Positions 25,384 to 33,971 of a stretch of 64,000 bases of DNA are shown here, piece after piece. A model generated the notes under the pieces. That model saw only the letters and a list, made by a program, of their open reading frames with translations, was not told the origin of the DNA and made no database searches. The DNA is from Pseudomonas fluorescens. GTDB lineage: Bacteria > Pseudomonadota > Gammaproteobacteria > Pseudomonadales > Pseudomonadaceae. Every line of letters starts with the position of its first letter. Positions within the stretch are counted from its first letter, which is position 1. The stretch is from the NCBI RefSeq assembly GCF_000967965.1, contig NZ_LACC01000016.1, positions 1,951-65,950 on the forward strand, written 5' to 3'. Position numbers and translations under genes: made by a program.

Positions 25384-26828
25384 GCAAGGCCTCGGGTTTG
25401 GCGGTCGCCGGATTAGGCTTGCTGCTGTCGGCGTGTCAGATGGTTGGGCCGGATTATCATTTGCCTGAAGAGGCGGCTGTCCATCGTCCAGACTTGCAGG
25501 GCGATCTGGCGGTCGACGGTAAAACGGTGGTTTCCGCGCCGGTGCCGGCCGATTGGTGGCGCCTGTACAAGGATCCGCGACTCGACCAATTGGTGCAGCA
25601 GGCCATGGCCTCCAACACCGATTTGCGCGTGGCGGCGGCCAGCCTGTCGCGATCCCGCGCTCAGGTCGATGAGGCCGAAGCGGCAGGTGGCTGGAGCGGC
25701 GGCGTGAAAATGGGCGCCCAGCGTTTGCAGGAGTCCGGCCAGGCCTTCCTGATACCGGAAAAAGTGCCGGTGGCCAACATCGGCGATATCGGCATCAGTG
25801 CGTCGTACCAGTTCGACCTGTTCGGCACCTTGCAACGCGGTATCGAAGCGGCCAAGGCCAATGCCGATGCGACGCAGGCCGCCGCCGATACTGCACGCAT
25901 CACCGTGGTGGCCGACGTGGTTCGCGCCTACACACAAGTGTGTGCAGCCAATGAAGAGCGGGAAATCGCCCAGCACTCCCTCGACCTGCAAGCCCAGAGC
26001 ACCACGCTGATCCAGCGCCTGCGCGATGCCGGGCGAGGCGACGAAACCCAGGTCACCCGTTCGCAGACCCAATTCAAATCCCTGCGCGCCGACATGCCGC
26101 GCTATGAAGCCGCACGTCAGGCCGGGCTGTATCGTTTGTCGATGTTGCTGGCCAAGCCGGTGGACCAGTTGCCGGCTGGCACCGCCACCTGTGACGAGCT
26201 GCCAAAAATCGCGCAATTGATCCCGGTGGGCGATGGTGCCGCGTTGCTCAAGCGTCGTCCCGATGTACGGCAGGCCGAGCGTCGGCTGGCGGCCTCGACG
26301 GCCGGAATTGGTGTCGCCACGGGCGAGCTGTACCCGAACATCAGCATCGGCGCGACCATCGGTACCGTCGGTATCCTGGACGATCTCGGCGACCCGTCTA
26401 CCAACCGCTGGGGCTTCGGTCCGTCGCTGACCTGGAACGTGCCGACCAACGGCGCCCGGGCGCGCATCCGCGAAGCCGAAGCGGTTACCCAGGCGACCCT
26501 GGCGCATTTCGACGGGGTGGTGCTCAACGCCATTCGCGAAACCCAGACCGGCCTGGCCCAGTACACGGCATTGCTGCAGCGCCGCGACGCACTGGCCGAT
26601 GCCGAGCAATCGGCAAAACTGGCGGCCGACCAGACCCACCGCTTCTTCCAGGCCGGTCGCGCCTCGTTCCTGGCGGACCTGCAAGCCACCCGCGCCTACA
26701 TCGACGTCACGGCGCAACTGGCGGCCGCGAACACCCAGGTTGCCGCCAGTCAGATCGATTTGTTCCTCGCCTTGGGCGGCGGTTGGGAAAGCGGACGAAC
26801 GCAAGCGTCGAACTCCGGCAAACCCTGA
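25380..26828 (+). CDS. NodT-family outer-membrane efflux lipoprotein
   Basis: This 482-residue outer-membrane factor has a lipoprotein signal (GLLLSAC, with Cys about residue 19) followed by QMVGPDYHLPE, and two OEP repeats with the usual LLKRRPDVRQAERRLAASTAGIGVATGELYPNISI segment and a GGGWE end. It is the last gene of the MarR-FUSC-DUF1656-HlyD operon. Its signal peptide is uninterrupted, unlike the REP-bearing relative at 15411. Confidence 0.89.
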   Translation: MSKASGLAVAGLGLLLSACQMVGPDYHLPEEAAVHRPDLQGDLAVDGKTVVSAPVPADWWRLYKDPRLDQLVQQAMASNTDLRVAAASLSRSRAQVDEAEAAGGWSGGVKMGAQRLQESGQAFLIPEKVPVANIGDIGISASYQFDLFGTLQRGIEAAKANADATQAAADTARITVVADVVRAYTQVCAANEEREIAQHSLDLQAQSTTLIQRLRDAGRGDETQVTRSQTQFKSLRADMPRYEAARQAGLYRLSMLLAKPVDQLPAGTATCDELPKIAQLIPVGDGAALLKRRPDVRQAERRLAASTAGIGVATGELYPNISIGATIGTVGILDDLGDPSTNRWGFGPSLTWNVPTNGARARIREAEAVTQATLAHFDGVVLNAIRETQTGLAQYTALLQRRDALADAEQSAKLAADQTHRFFQAGRASFLADLQATRAYIDVTAQLAAANTQVAASQIDLFLALGGGWESGRTQASNSGKP

Positions 26829-26920
26829 GGCCGTTGCTATGCTTTGAAGAGTTGGAGGGCGCCCCGTGCAAAGCGCTCTTTCTTCGCACAAGGCTCGCGC
26901 AGTTCAGGGGGAAACCAATA

Positions 26921-27556
26921 ATGAAAAACCCTTATGCTCTCGGCTTCTGGTGCGCCATCGTGGCGTTGGTGCTGCTGTCGGCCACCTATTTCTACGGCAT
27001 CATGCTGGCCCACCAGATCGACAAGGCTCTGGCGTTCCTCGACAGTGCCGCCGCGCTGATTGCCGTGATGTCCATTGCGGTGGTGGCCTGGGCCTCGGTC
27101 CAGAACCAACGCATCAAGAAAAGACAACTCGAACAAGGCAAGACCCTGGTCCTGATCTGGGACACCAAGGTGGCGCTGCGTCGTGTCGAAACGGTGTTCG
27201 ACCGTTATTTCTGGGGCAGTTACTGGCAACCGGGGCGCACCTTTCAGGAAGTCATGGGCGAATTGACCGGCACTCCGCTGGAAAAAAGCCTCGAGAGCCT
27301 GAAAAAACAGTGTCTGGCGCTGGATCGGCAGGTGGCTGACGACGGTCGGCACTGGCTCAGCAATGCCCGGGAACTGGCGGATGTCGCCACGGCCATGGCC
27401 CGCGAACGCTATCAACTGGACGTCTGCGACCCGCGTTCGGAAGTGACGGGCGGGGCGGTGATCAACCGCGACTTCGAAGTGCTGGTGTACACCTGGACTG
27501 CGCGGCTCAAAAGTTTTGATCATCAGTTGGATGAGATCGAGGTCCAATACTCTTGA
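26921..27556 (+). CDS. Uncharacterised two-helix membrane protein
   Basis: This 211-residue protein has two N-terminal membrane helices (GFWCAIVALVLLSATYFYGIML; ALAFLDSAAALIAVMSIAVVAWAS) and a soluble helical domain of about 150 residues (VALRRVETVFDRYFWGSYWQPGRTFQEVMGEL). AGGGGG lies upstream of the ATG at 26921. I do not recognise the family. It follows the efflux operon by about 90 bases but has its own space for a promoter. Confidence 0.6.
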   Translation: MKNPYALGFWCAIVALVLLSATYFYGIMLAHQIDKALAFLDSAAALIAVMSIAVVAWASVQNQRIKKRQLEQGKTLVLIWDTKVALRRVETVFDRYFWGSYWQPGRTFQEVMGELTGTPLEKSLESLKKQCLALDRQVADDGRHWLSNARELADVATAMARERYQLDVCDPRSEVTGGAVINRDFEVLVYTWTARLKSFDHQLDEIEVQYS

Positions 27557-27576
27557 GTTGATATTGGCTGTTCGAT

Positions 27577-27604
27577 CGCCATCGCGAGCCTGCTCGCGAT
27601 GGCG
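27577..27604 (+). terminator. REP-core hairpin after the two-helix membrane protein gene
   Basis: CGCCATCGCGAGC and GCTCGCGATGGCG are perfect 13-base inverted copies with a two-base loop, 20 bases after the stop. It lacks a T-run, so it is a hairpin of REP origin more than a proven terminator. Confidence 0.5.
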
Positions 27605-27794
27605 AATGCATTGACTGCGAATATCTCCAACCGTGTCACCACCCCCAAAGACACTCTTTCACCTTTAAACATTGAGCCGTTCGTCGCGCCCGGTGCTAAT
27701 CTGCAATTCACTTTCAGCGCAGTCGAGCCGCAACCCGTCATGGGTTCAGGGAAGACGACCTCACTTTCAACAACGGACATTGAACGGGTCATAC

Positions 27795-29300
27795 ATGAAT
27801 AAATCAGCAGGCGTGCTACTGGGAATTGTTGTCGCAATCGGTGCCATCAGCGCAGGCGGAGCCTGGTTCACCGGCACCAAAATCGAAGGTGTGCTGAACA
27901 CCTCGATCGCTGATGCCAACAAGGAATTGCAGGCGGCGATGGTCGGCTCCAACGGCACCGCGTCGCTGGAACTGGTGTCGCTGGAGCGTCATGTGTTCAG
28001 CAGCACCGCGCACTATCGCCTCAAGGGCGAAGGCGAAATGTTCGGCGAAGCGCCGGTCGAGTTGCTGTTTGTCGATCACATCGAACACGGCCCGTTGCCG
28101 TTCTCGCGCCTGATGTCGCTCAAATGGCTGCCGGTCCTGGCGACCAGTCACTACGAGCTGGAAAAGACCCCGCTCACCGAGAAGTGGTTTGCCGCTGCCA
28201 AGGACAAGTCCCCGCTGACCGGCGTGGTCAATATCGGCTACGACAACGCTACCAATGGCACCTTCGAGTTGCAGCCGTTGGAAATGGCCCTGGATGACAA
28301 GTCGAGCATGAAGTTCTCCGGCCTGAGCATGGACATCGACGCCAGCGCCAAGGCGCAGAAGGTCAAGGCCAACGGCTACATGGACAGCCTGAAGGTGACC
28401 ACCGTGTCCGAAGACCAGGCGCCGGTGCAGGTTGAGTTGAACGGCCTGACCCTGGCCAGCAACCTGACAAAAAGTACTTACGGTTTCTACACTGGCGAGA
28501 ACGTCGTTGAATTGGCCAGCGGCAAATCGACTTTCGGCGTCAAGCAGTCGGTGCTGGACTTCAAGAAGTTCGAAATGAAGAACCTGACTGAAGAAAAGGG
28601 CAGCAACGCCTCCGGACGTGCCGACTACAAGGTCGGTGACGTGTCTTTCAACGGCAAGACCATCGGTTCCGGTGCGCTGGCCATGAGCCTGAAGAACCTC
28701 GACATTCCGGCGACCTTGTCATTGATGCAGGTTTACCAGACCAAACTGCAGCCGTATGAAAGGGCGGCGGCCGAAGCAACGGCGGCCGGCCTGCCGGCAC
28801 CAGAGCTGAAACTGACCGAAGCCGAAGAGGCGCTGCTCAAGTCCAGCCTGGAAAAACTGCTGGCGGCCGGACCACAAGTGGCCCTGGAAAACCTGTCGTT
28901 CAACACCGCCAACGGTGAGAGCCGCGCCAACATGGTGCTCGACCTGACCAAGCCACAAGCCATCGATCTGCCAACCGATCAGTTGGTCAGGCAGTTGATC
29001 GCGCTGCTGGACTTCAAGCTGCAAGTGTCCAAAGCCATGTTGGTCGATGTGCTCACCGTGCAGTCGCAAATCGACGGTCAGACCGACGCCAAGCTGATTG
29101 CCGACCAGGCCACCGCCACCGCGGACATGTTCAGCAGCATGGCGGTCGGTAGCCAACTGGCAAAACTGGACGGCAACAACATCGTCACCAACTTGCGTTA
29201 CGCCAACAATCAGGTGGACTTCAACGGCCAGAAAATGACCGTCGAAGAGTTTGCCAGTTTTGTGATGAGCAAGTTCGCAGATGCCAGTGCCACTGAATAA
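27795..29300 (+). CDS. DUF945 (YdgA-family) protein
   Basis: This 501-residue protein has an N-terminal helix (SAGVLLGIVVAIGAISAGGAWFTG) that anchors it or serves as a signal, then the long DUF945 region (NKELQAAM, SLERHVFSSTAHYRLKG, LFVDHIEHGPLPFSRL). DUF945 proteins are abundant envelope proteins of unknown role. The ATG at 27795 follows GAACGGGTCATAC. It ends at a strong hairpin shared with the converging oxidoreductase gene. Confidence 0.8.
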   Translation: MNKSAGVLLGIVVAIGAISAGGAWFTGTKIEGVLNTSIADANKELQAAMVGSNGTASLELVSLERHVFSSTAHYRLKGEGEMFGEAPVELLFVDHIEHGPLPFSRLMSLKWLPVLATSHYELEKTPLTEKWFAAAKDKSPLTGVVNIGYDNATNGTFELQPLEMALDDKSSMKFSGLSMDIDASAKAQKVKANGYMDSLKVTTVSEDQAPVQVELNGLTLASNLTKSTYGFYTGENVVELASGKSTFGVKQSVLDFKKFEMKNLTEEKGSNASGRADYKVGDVSFNGKTIGSGALAMSLKNLDIPATLSLMQVYQTKLQPYERAAAEATAAGLPAPELKLTEAEEALLKSSLEKLLAAGPQVALENLSFNTANGESRANMVLDLTKPQAIDLPTDQLVRQLIALLDFKLQVSKAMLVDVLTVQSQIDGQTDAKLIADQATATADMFSSMAVGSQLAKLDGNNIVTNLRYANNQVDFNGQKMTVEEFASFVMSKFADASATE

Positions 29301-29320
29301 CGGCGGCTGTTAACCCTGCA

Positions 29321-29358
29321 ACGCCCGGCCTCTGCATCGCGCAGGCGCCGGGCGTTTT
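29321..29358. terminator. Intrinsic terminator between converging genes
   Basis: ACGCCCGGC (29321-29329) pairs with GCCGGGCGT (29347-29355) and is followed by TTTT on the plus strand. It lies 20 bases after the DUF945 stop and 15 bases before the end of the converging oxidoreductase gene. Confidence 0.8.
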
Positions 29359-29372
29359 GCTGTCCGGCATGT

Positions 29373-30902
29373 CTAGGGGACGTCACGGATCAGGCGCCAT
29401 GCCTCTTCCCAGGGCAAGGATTGTTTCATCCGCTCGGCGAGCATCGCCATGGCCCGGTCCATCTCGCAGGCTACCGCCGCCGACACCACGCCGTTTTTTC
29501 CGAACAGGCCTATGAACGGCGGATCGTAAGGGTCGCCCTTGAACTCGACTTCGTCCCAGGCCTCGGCGTGCCCGAGGTAGTCGTAGGTTTTACCGAAATG
29601 CCAGGTCCAGAAATACGGCACGTCGAGGTAATGCTCGTCACCGCCCAGCATATTGGCCGCGGCGATCCGCGCCTGCTGTTGGGCCAGTCGCCAGTGTTCG
29701 ATGCGCAGGTATTGGTTGTTCAGCGGGAACGTGGCGATATCGCCAGCCGCCCAGAGGCCGTCGGCCACGCGCATTGCGCCATCGACACGCAGCGAGTGGT
29801 CCTGCTCTATCGGCAACCCGGTAAAGGCCGCTGTGGCTGGCGTGACGCCAATGCCGACCAGCACCAGATCGGCCGCCAGGTGTTGGCCGTTGTCCAGGCG
29901 CACGGCCTCGACCTTGTCCGTCCCTTCGATCTGTACCGCATTGCCCTGGGTATGAAACTCGACGCCATTGGCTTCATGTCGCGCGCGAATGGCTTTGCCG
30001 ACCGTGTCACCGAACTGTTTGGCAAACGGCACCTCGTGGCGGGCCAGCACGGTCACGTGCAGGCCAAGCTGGCGCAGGGACGAGGCGGACTCCATGGCAA
30101 TGAAACTGTCACCGATGATCACCACCCGCTGGCCGGCGCTGGCGCTGTCGAGAATCTGCTGCGCATGGGCTTTGGAGCGTAGGACGAACACTTGCGGCAG
30201 GTTGGCGCCGGGCAGCGTCAGTGTGTTAGGCACGCCGCCGGTGGCCAGCAGTGCGGCGTCGTAGGTCAATGATTGGCCGTCAGTCAGCCGCAGCGTGTGG
30301 TTTGGCGTATCCAGGCTTGCAACTTCGCCTCGCAGGCGCTCGATCCGCTGCTCGCGGTAAAAGTCCTCGTCGCGTAGCGGCGGGACTTCGTCCAGAGGCA
30401 TCTCCCCGGCGATCACGTACTTGCTCAGCGCGGTGCGGTCGTATCCGGCATCGGCTTCGCGGTCGATCAACAGCAATCGGCCGCCGAAACCTTTCTCGCG
30501 CAAACACGCTGCCGCCGCCGTGCCTGCCGCGCCAGCGCCGACAATGATGAAGGTTCGTGAATCGTCGGCCGGTGGCGGGTGGGCACCCGGCATCGGCTGG
30601 TCGCCGACCCAGATGTCGCCGTCACGGACTTCGAGGGGATAGCGCTTGAGGCTGTCCAGGGCTGGCGGCTCACACAGCCCGCCATCCTCGATCCGAAACT
30701 GCGCCTTGTGCCACGGACAGGTCAGGCGCCCAAGACATATCGCCCCGTCCGCCAGCGGGGCTCCGGCATGCGGGCATTCGGCCTGATAAGCGCGCAGTTG
30801 ATCGCCGGTCCGCAACAGCAGAATTTTGCTGTCCCGGACCTGCACTTCCAGACCCCGGTCTTCGGGCACATTGGCGACACGCGCAACGCGATGCAGAGTC
30901 AT
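29373..30902 (-). CDS. Rieske [2Fe-2S] / FAD-dependent pyridine nucleotide-disulfide oxidoreductase
   Basis: This 509-residue protein has an N-terminal Rieske domain (ligands in ECPHAGAPL and CPWHKAQF, about residues 40-62), then a GxGxxG FAD site (FIIVGAGAAGTAAAACLREKG, about 123), an NAD-binding site (QRVVIIGDSFIAMESA) and the reductase C-terminal domain. This is the layout of AIF-like ferredoxin reductases. A longer frame starts further upstream at 31061, but the ATG at 30902 has GGAGAG upstream and begins at the domain edge. The electron acceptor is unknown; the neighbours give no partner oxygenase. Confidence 0.83.
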   Translation of the reverse strand: MTLHRVARVANVPEDRGLEVQVRDSKILLLRTGDQLRAYQAECPHAGAPLADGAICLGRLTCPWHKAQFRIEDGGLCEPPALDSLKRYPLEVRDGDIWVGDQPMPGAHPPPADDSRTFIIVGAGAAGTAAAACLREKGFGGRLLLIDREADAGYDRTALSKYVIAGEMPLDEVPPLRDEDFYREQRIERLRGEVASLDTPNHTLRLTDGQSLTYDAALLATGGVPNTLTLPGANLPQVFVLRSKAHAQQILDSASAGQRVVIIGDSFIAMESASSLRQLGLHVTVLARHEVPFAKQFGDTVGKAIRARHEANGVEFHTQGNAVQIEGTDKVEAVRLDNGQHLAADLVLVGIGVTPATAAFTGLPIEQDHSLRVDGAMRVADGLWAAGDIATFPLNNQYLRIEHWRLAQQQARIAAANMLGGDEHYLDVPYFWTWHFGKTYDYLGHAEAWDEVEFKGDPYDPPFIGLFGKNGVVSAAVACEMDRAMAMLAERMKQSLPWEEAWRLIRDVP

Positions 30903-31042
30903 GATCGCTCTCCAGACAGACGTTTCACTTATGAGTCTGGTACTTATCGCGAGGTTCAGCCAATTCCCCCCTGCCACGACGTGAACGGTCCGGCTATAGT
31001 TTGCACGCCGACGACGGCCCAACACGCACAAGGTGCTCCGGT

Positions 31043-31603
31043 ATGCCCCGATTGACCTCAATGAACCCTTGGCTCGCGGCCTTGGCAGTCGCCCTTTGCG
31101 TGCAGTTTCCGGCGCAGGCCCAGGAACGTTTCACCCTGAACATTCCCGGCGTCTCCGATGACCGTCTGTTCACGTCCGCCGCCGCCAGCGACTCCGCAGG
31201 TTGTGGCGGACATAATATTTCCCCGGCATTGAACTGGAACGCCGGCCCGGCAGCCACCCAAAGCTACGCCATCGTCATGCACGACCCTGACGGCCAGAAA
31301 GGCCAGGGTGTCGATCAGTGGGTGCACTACGGCATCAAGGCTGTCACCCACCAGATCCCGGCCGGCGCCGGTAGCAAACCCGGCCTCGAAGGCGTCGGCG
31401 GTACCAACAGCAAGGCAACCACCGGCTACATCGGCCCTTGCCCGCCCGTTGGCGACAGCGCGCACCACTACATCATCCAGATCTACGCCCTGGACCTGGC
31501 CCCGGACGCCTTGCCCGCCGGCCTGACCCGCGCGCAGTTGCTGGAAAAAATCAAAGGCCACGTCCTGAGAAACAGCAGCGTGGTGCGGCGCTATCACCGC
31601 TGA
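31043..31603 (+). CDS. Secreted YbhB/YbcL-family (PEBP-like) protein
   Basis: This 186-residue protein has a signal peptide (MNPWLAALAVALCVQFPAQA, then QE) and the phosphatidylethanolamine-binding fold (FTLNIPGVSDDRLFTSAAAS, GGHNISPALNW, SYAIVMHDPDGQ, GYIGPCPPVGDSAHHYIIQIYALD). The bacterial family has unclear ligands. The ATG at 31043 has AAGGTG upstream. It is divergent from the Rieske/FAD gene. Confidence 0.83.
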   Translation: MPRLTSMNPWLAALAVALCVQFPAQAQERFTLNIPGVSDDRLFTSAAASDSAGCGGHNISPALNWNAGPAATQSYAIVMHDPDGQKGQGVDQWVHYGIKAVTHQIPAGAGSKPGLEGVGGTNSKATTGYIGPCPPVGDSAHHYIIQIYALDLAPDALPAGLTRAQLLEKIKGHVLRNSSVVRRYHR

Positions 31604-31719
31604 AGGCTGATCGCCCCGGCGGATTAGCAGAAAACTGAAGTGCGCGGCATTCCGGGGATTTGGCATCCACCCCCGAAAGCGCGCACTATCAGGCTATAGC
31701 CGATGCGTTGGAGGATGCC

Positions 31720-31929
31720 GTGGCAAAAAAAATCGACCGCATCGCCCAAATGCTCAACTGCCCACAAAAGGGCGAGGAACTGCGGCGAGCAATTACCGAG
31801 AGTCGCAAGGATTTTCTGCTGAACCAGCCGGAAGAAGACGTGGTTGAAGACGACGACCTTGAAGAGGAGATTTTCGAGGACGACGAGGACGATGATGAGT
31901 ACGACGAGTTCGACTGGACTACAGAATGA
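31720..31929 (+). CDS. Small highly acidic protein of unknown function
   Basis: The preferred product has 69 residues: a basic/helical head (MAKKIDRIAQMLNCPQKGEELRRAITESRKDFLL) and an acidic tail in which most of the last 32 residues are Asp or Glu. The GTG at 31720 has GGAGG five bases upstream; a TTG at 31660 in the same frame lacks a spaced ribosome binding site. A strong terminator follows at once. I do not know its function; the acidic tail suggests a DNA-mimic or basic-partner interaction, which is speculation. Confidence 0.65.
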   Translation: MAKKIDRIAQMLNCPQKGEELRRAITESRKDFLLNQPEEDVVEDDDLEEEIFEDDEDDDEYDEFDWTTE

Positions 31930-31930
31930 A

Positions 31931-31954
31931 AAAAAACCGCTTCGGCGGTTTTTT
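31931..31954. terminator. Intrinsic terminator, TTCG loop
   Basis: AAAAAACCGC, loop TTCG, GCGGTTTTTT. It is symmetric enough to end transcripts from both sides: the acidic protein gene and the converging envelope operon. Confidence 0.88.
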
Positions 31955-32006
31955 TGTGGGTCCAGGTAAAAGCCCTTATGTGCTGTGTCTGGCGTACTTG
32001 CTAGTG

Positions 32007-32336
32007 TCAGAGCCCATTGGGGAGAAATTTGGTTGCGCCGCTGACATCATCGATTTTCTTGATGCGAAAGGCTTTCAGGCAAGTTTCGTCGCGGGTGTTG
32101 GCGTCAGAGCAAAATTGCTTGATGAAATCGGCAAAGACCATGTCTTGGCCATTAACGGTGAGGACGCGCTTGTAATATTCACCATTGATGCCTTGGGCTT
32201 GACGACTGGTAGTCATCTCCTGATCCACCACCAGTTGTCCGTGCAGGTCGACAGCTGGAACCTGGGCTTTGGGGGCTTCTTTGGAGCAGGCGCTCAGCAG
32301 TAGTCCCGCAGCAATCAGCGTACATAAACGCAGCAT
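32007..32336 (-). CDS. Small lipoprotein of unknown function
   Basis: This 109-residue protein has a clear lipoprotein signal (MLRLCTLIAAGLLLSAC) and a mature part of about 92 residues with two further Cys (QFCSDANTRDETCLKAF) that could form a disulfide. I do not recognise the family. It is the third gene of a run on the minus strand with a coiled-coil protein and a glycine-zipper lipoprotein, and is separated from the former by 61 bases. Confidence 0.7.
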   Translation of the reverse strand: MLRLCTLIAAGLLLSACSKEAPKAQVPAVDLHGQLVVDQEMTTSRQAQGINGEYYKRVLTVNGQDMVFADFIKQFCSDANTRDETCLKAFRIKKIDDVSGATKFLPNGL

Positions 32337-32397
32337 ATGAATTCATCTCTGATAACGGATGCCCCGGACCAGGGTCCGGGGAAGATCGATAGGAAGA

Positions 32398-32928
32398 TTA
32401 CTCGCCGAACAAGCGGCTGGAGCGGTTGACGTCAGCCTTGCCGGTATCTTCCAGCAGAGACTTGGCACCGGAGGTCACATTGCGTGCCGAGTCGGCTTCA
32501 GACTGGATCACGTCGGTGCGTGCCGCGCTATCACGCAACTCCGCATCGATGTAGTCGTTGGCACGTGCGGTGCGCGCGCGCTTGGCCTGTAGTGCCAGGC
32601 GGCGCTCTTCCAGGTCCAGTGCGCGCAATTCGTCTTCGAAGCCTTCTTCACGGGTTTGAACACGCTTATGTTCAGTTTCTTGTGTCTTGCGCTGCTCGAG
32701 GGCCCTTTGTTGCGCAGCTTGCTGTGCCACTGCCCGTTGCCGACGATCAGCAGCGCTACGAGCTTCCTCGCGTGCCCGGTCGGCTGCCGCCTGACGGAGG
32801 CGTTCGGCCTCAGCGGCGGCTTCAGCCTGTTTGGTTTGCTGTTCGATTTGATACAGATTGTCGAATTGGCCTGCCAATGTCGGCATGGTGAGCAGTGCGA
32901 GGACGGAGCCCAGAACTATATGTTTCAT
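32398..32928 (-). CDS. Exported coiled-coil protein of unknown function
   Basis: This 176-residue protein has a signal peptide (MKHIVLGSVLALLTMPTLAG) and is then almost wholly helical, rich in Ala, Glu, Arg and Gln (about residues 25-130), so a long coiled coil is likely. The ATG at 32928 has AAGGGG upstream; the longer frame from 32970 overlaps the previous gene. It starts 10 bases after the glycine-zipper lipoprotein ends, so the two are cotranscribed. Function unknown. Confidence 0.72.
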   Translation of the reverse strand: MKHIVLGSVLALLTMPTLAGQFDNLYQIEQQTKQAEAAAEAERLRQAAADRAREEARSAADRRQRAVAQQAAQQRALEQRKTQETEHKRVQTREEGFEDELRALDLEERRLALQAKRARTARANDYIDAELRDSAARTDVIQSEADSARNVTSGAKSLLEDTGKADVNRSSRLFGE

Positions 32929-32938
32929 GTCCGACCCC

Positions 32939-33448
32939 TTAGCTTTTCTTGGGTTCTGGACAGGTCGCATTCGGCTGAATGCGTGTTTCGTTGGAGATCG
33001 TCATCACCATCAGGGATATTTCGCCAACCTTGAACTCACAAGGGCGACCCACCTGGGCAGAAGTGAAGATCTTGCCGCTTTCGGAATAACCAATCAGCAC
33101 GCCCGGTACGAGGGTGGTGTCATTGACCATCGAGCCCGCCATGGCGCCTGCAGCGCCACCGGCTACACCGCCGACAATGGCCGTGTCAGTGTTTTTAGTG
33201 TTGCCCAGTGCGGCACCACCGATCAGACCCAGTACCCCGCCCGCCATCATGGCTGCTTTTTTGTTCTTTTCGTTGCTGACTTTTATCTTGCTCGGCGAAA
33301 TCGTAAGGATTTTGACGGTTTTAGCTTCCTGCTGAGTGTTTACCTGAGTGGCGTCGAATACATCTGCTTGATACTCCTCACCACTCGTTTGGCAGCCAGC
33401 AAGAACGGCAGCAATCGAAAGCACCAGGCAGCGTTTTAACATCATCAT
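32939..33448 (-). CDS. Glycine-zipper outer-membrane lipoprotein (SlyB-like)
   Basis: This 169-residue lipoprotein has the lipobox VLAGC near residue 18 and a glycine zipper (AAMMAGGVLGLIGGAALG ... GGVAGGAAGAMAGSMV, about residues 65-105) as in SlyB/Pcp-type proteins. A C-terminal beta-rich part follows with one Cys in GRPCEF and another in ATCPEP. Three ATGs in a row (33448, 33445, 33442) could start it. It leads the three-gene envelope operon. Confidence 0.75.
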   Translation of the reverse strand: MMMLKRCLVLSIAAVLAGCQTSGEEYQADVFDATQVNTQQEAKTVKILTISPSKIKVSNEKNKKAAMMAGGVLGLIGGAALGNTKNTDTAIVGGVAGGAAGAMAGSMVNDTTLVPGVLIGYSESGKIFTSAQVGRPCEFKVGEISLMVMTISNETRIQPNATCPEPKKS

Positions 33449-33600
33449 TTCTAATATCTCTATGAGCGTAAGAAATCCCGAAAGGGACAATCCATTGTGA
33501 TTTGAGGCAATGTGCCATCATTTTAATCAAACTCAAGAAGATAAGGCCAAGGAAACTTTGGAGAGGATGTGGATTAGGTGCTTTAGGCCGTTTCAAAGCC

Positions 33601-33810
33601 CGCAGCCTGCTGCTGATGCCGATCACTGGCATTTTCCTGATGCTCGGTAACGGCTAAGGGTTGAAAGTCTTCGACCAGCAGATGGTCGCCAGGAACGGCA
33701 TGGATATCGGCGGGGTGGCCAGCCTCGGGAGGCTGCATTCGCTGCTGGCCTGGCTGTTCGTGATTTTAGTGGTCGGCCACTTCGGTGCGGCGACTATCAG
33801 CAACCGTTGA
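33601..33810 (+). pseudogene. Decayed C-terminal fragment of a cytochrome b561-type gene
   Basis: In one plus-strand frame the region reads RSLLLMPITGIFLMLGNG, a TAA at 33655-33657, then GLKVFDQQMVARNGM, VASLGRLHSLLAWLFVILVVGHFGAATISNR and TGA at 33808. The pattern of a membrane helix ending in PITG, then LHSLLAW...VVGH with two spaced His, is the last two helices of cytochrome b561-like proteins. There is no start and no 5' half. The rest of the 33449-33846 gap shows nothing else. Confidence 0.65.
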
Positions 33811-33846
33811 ACGGGGGGGCATGAGTTTCCTAAAAACAACACCCAC

Positions 33847-33880
33847 AAAAAAGCCCCAGACCCATAAGACCTGAGGCTTT
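33847..33880 (-). terminator. Intrinsic terminator of tRNA-Arg
   Basis: On the minus strand AAAGCCTCAG and CTGGGGCTTT form a ten-pair stem with one G-U, followed by a T-run of six. It lies 15 bases after the CCA end of the tRNA. Confidence 0.85.
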
Positions 33881-33894
33881 CTCGCTACAACGTA

Positions 33895-33971
33895 TGGTGC
33901 ACCAGGCGGGATTCGAACCCACGACCCCTGCCTTCGGAGGGCAGTACTCTATCCAGCTGAGCTACTGGTGC
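33895..33971 (-). tRNA. tRNA-Arg, anticodon CCG
   Basis: The 77-base minus-strand sequence folds as a cloverleaf: acceptor GCACCAG/CTGGTGC, D arm AGCTCAGCTGGATAGAG, anticodon stem CTGCC/GGCAG around the loop CTCCGAA (anticodon CCG, reading CGG), T arm GTGGGTTCGAATCCCGC, and an encoded CCA. No integrase or direct repeat of its 3' end is seen nearby. Confidence 0.97.

Noticed and set aside
25413..26891. 492-codon ORF on the minus strand opposite the NodT lipoprotein
   Set aside because: Shadow ORF; the plus-strand lipoprotein has lipobox and OEP motifs and overlaps its operon neighbours.
32007..33448. Type VI or phage lysis cassette
   Set aside because: The glycine-zipper lipoprotein and coiled-coil protein lack spanin, holin or T6SS motifs and no such genes are nearby.
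33895..33971. tRNA-Arg as an integration site of a genomic island
   Set aside because: No integrase gene, no direct repeat of the tRNA end seen, and the neighbouring gabDT to desA block matches the conserved Pseudomonas order.
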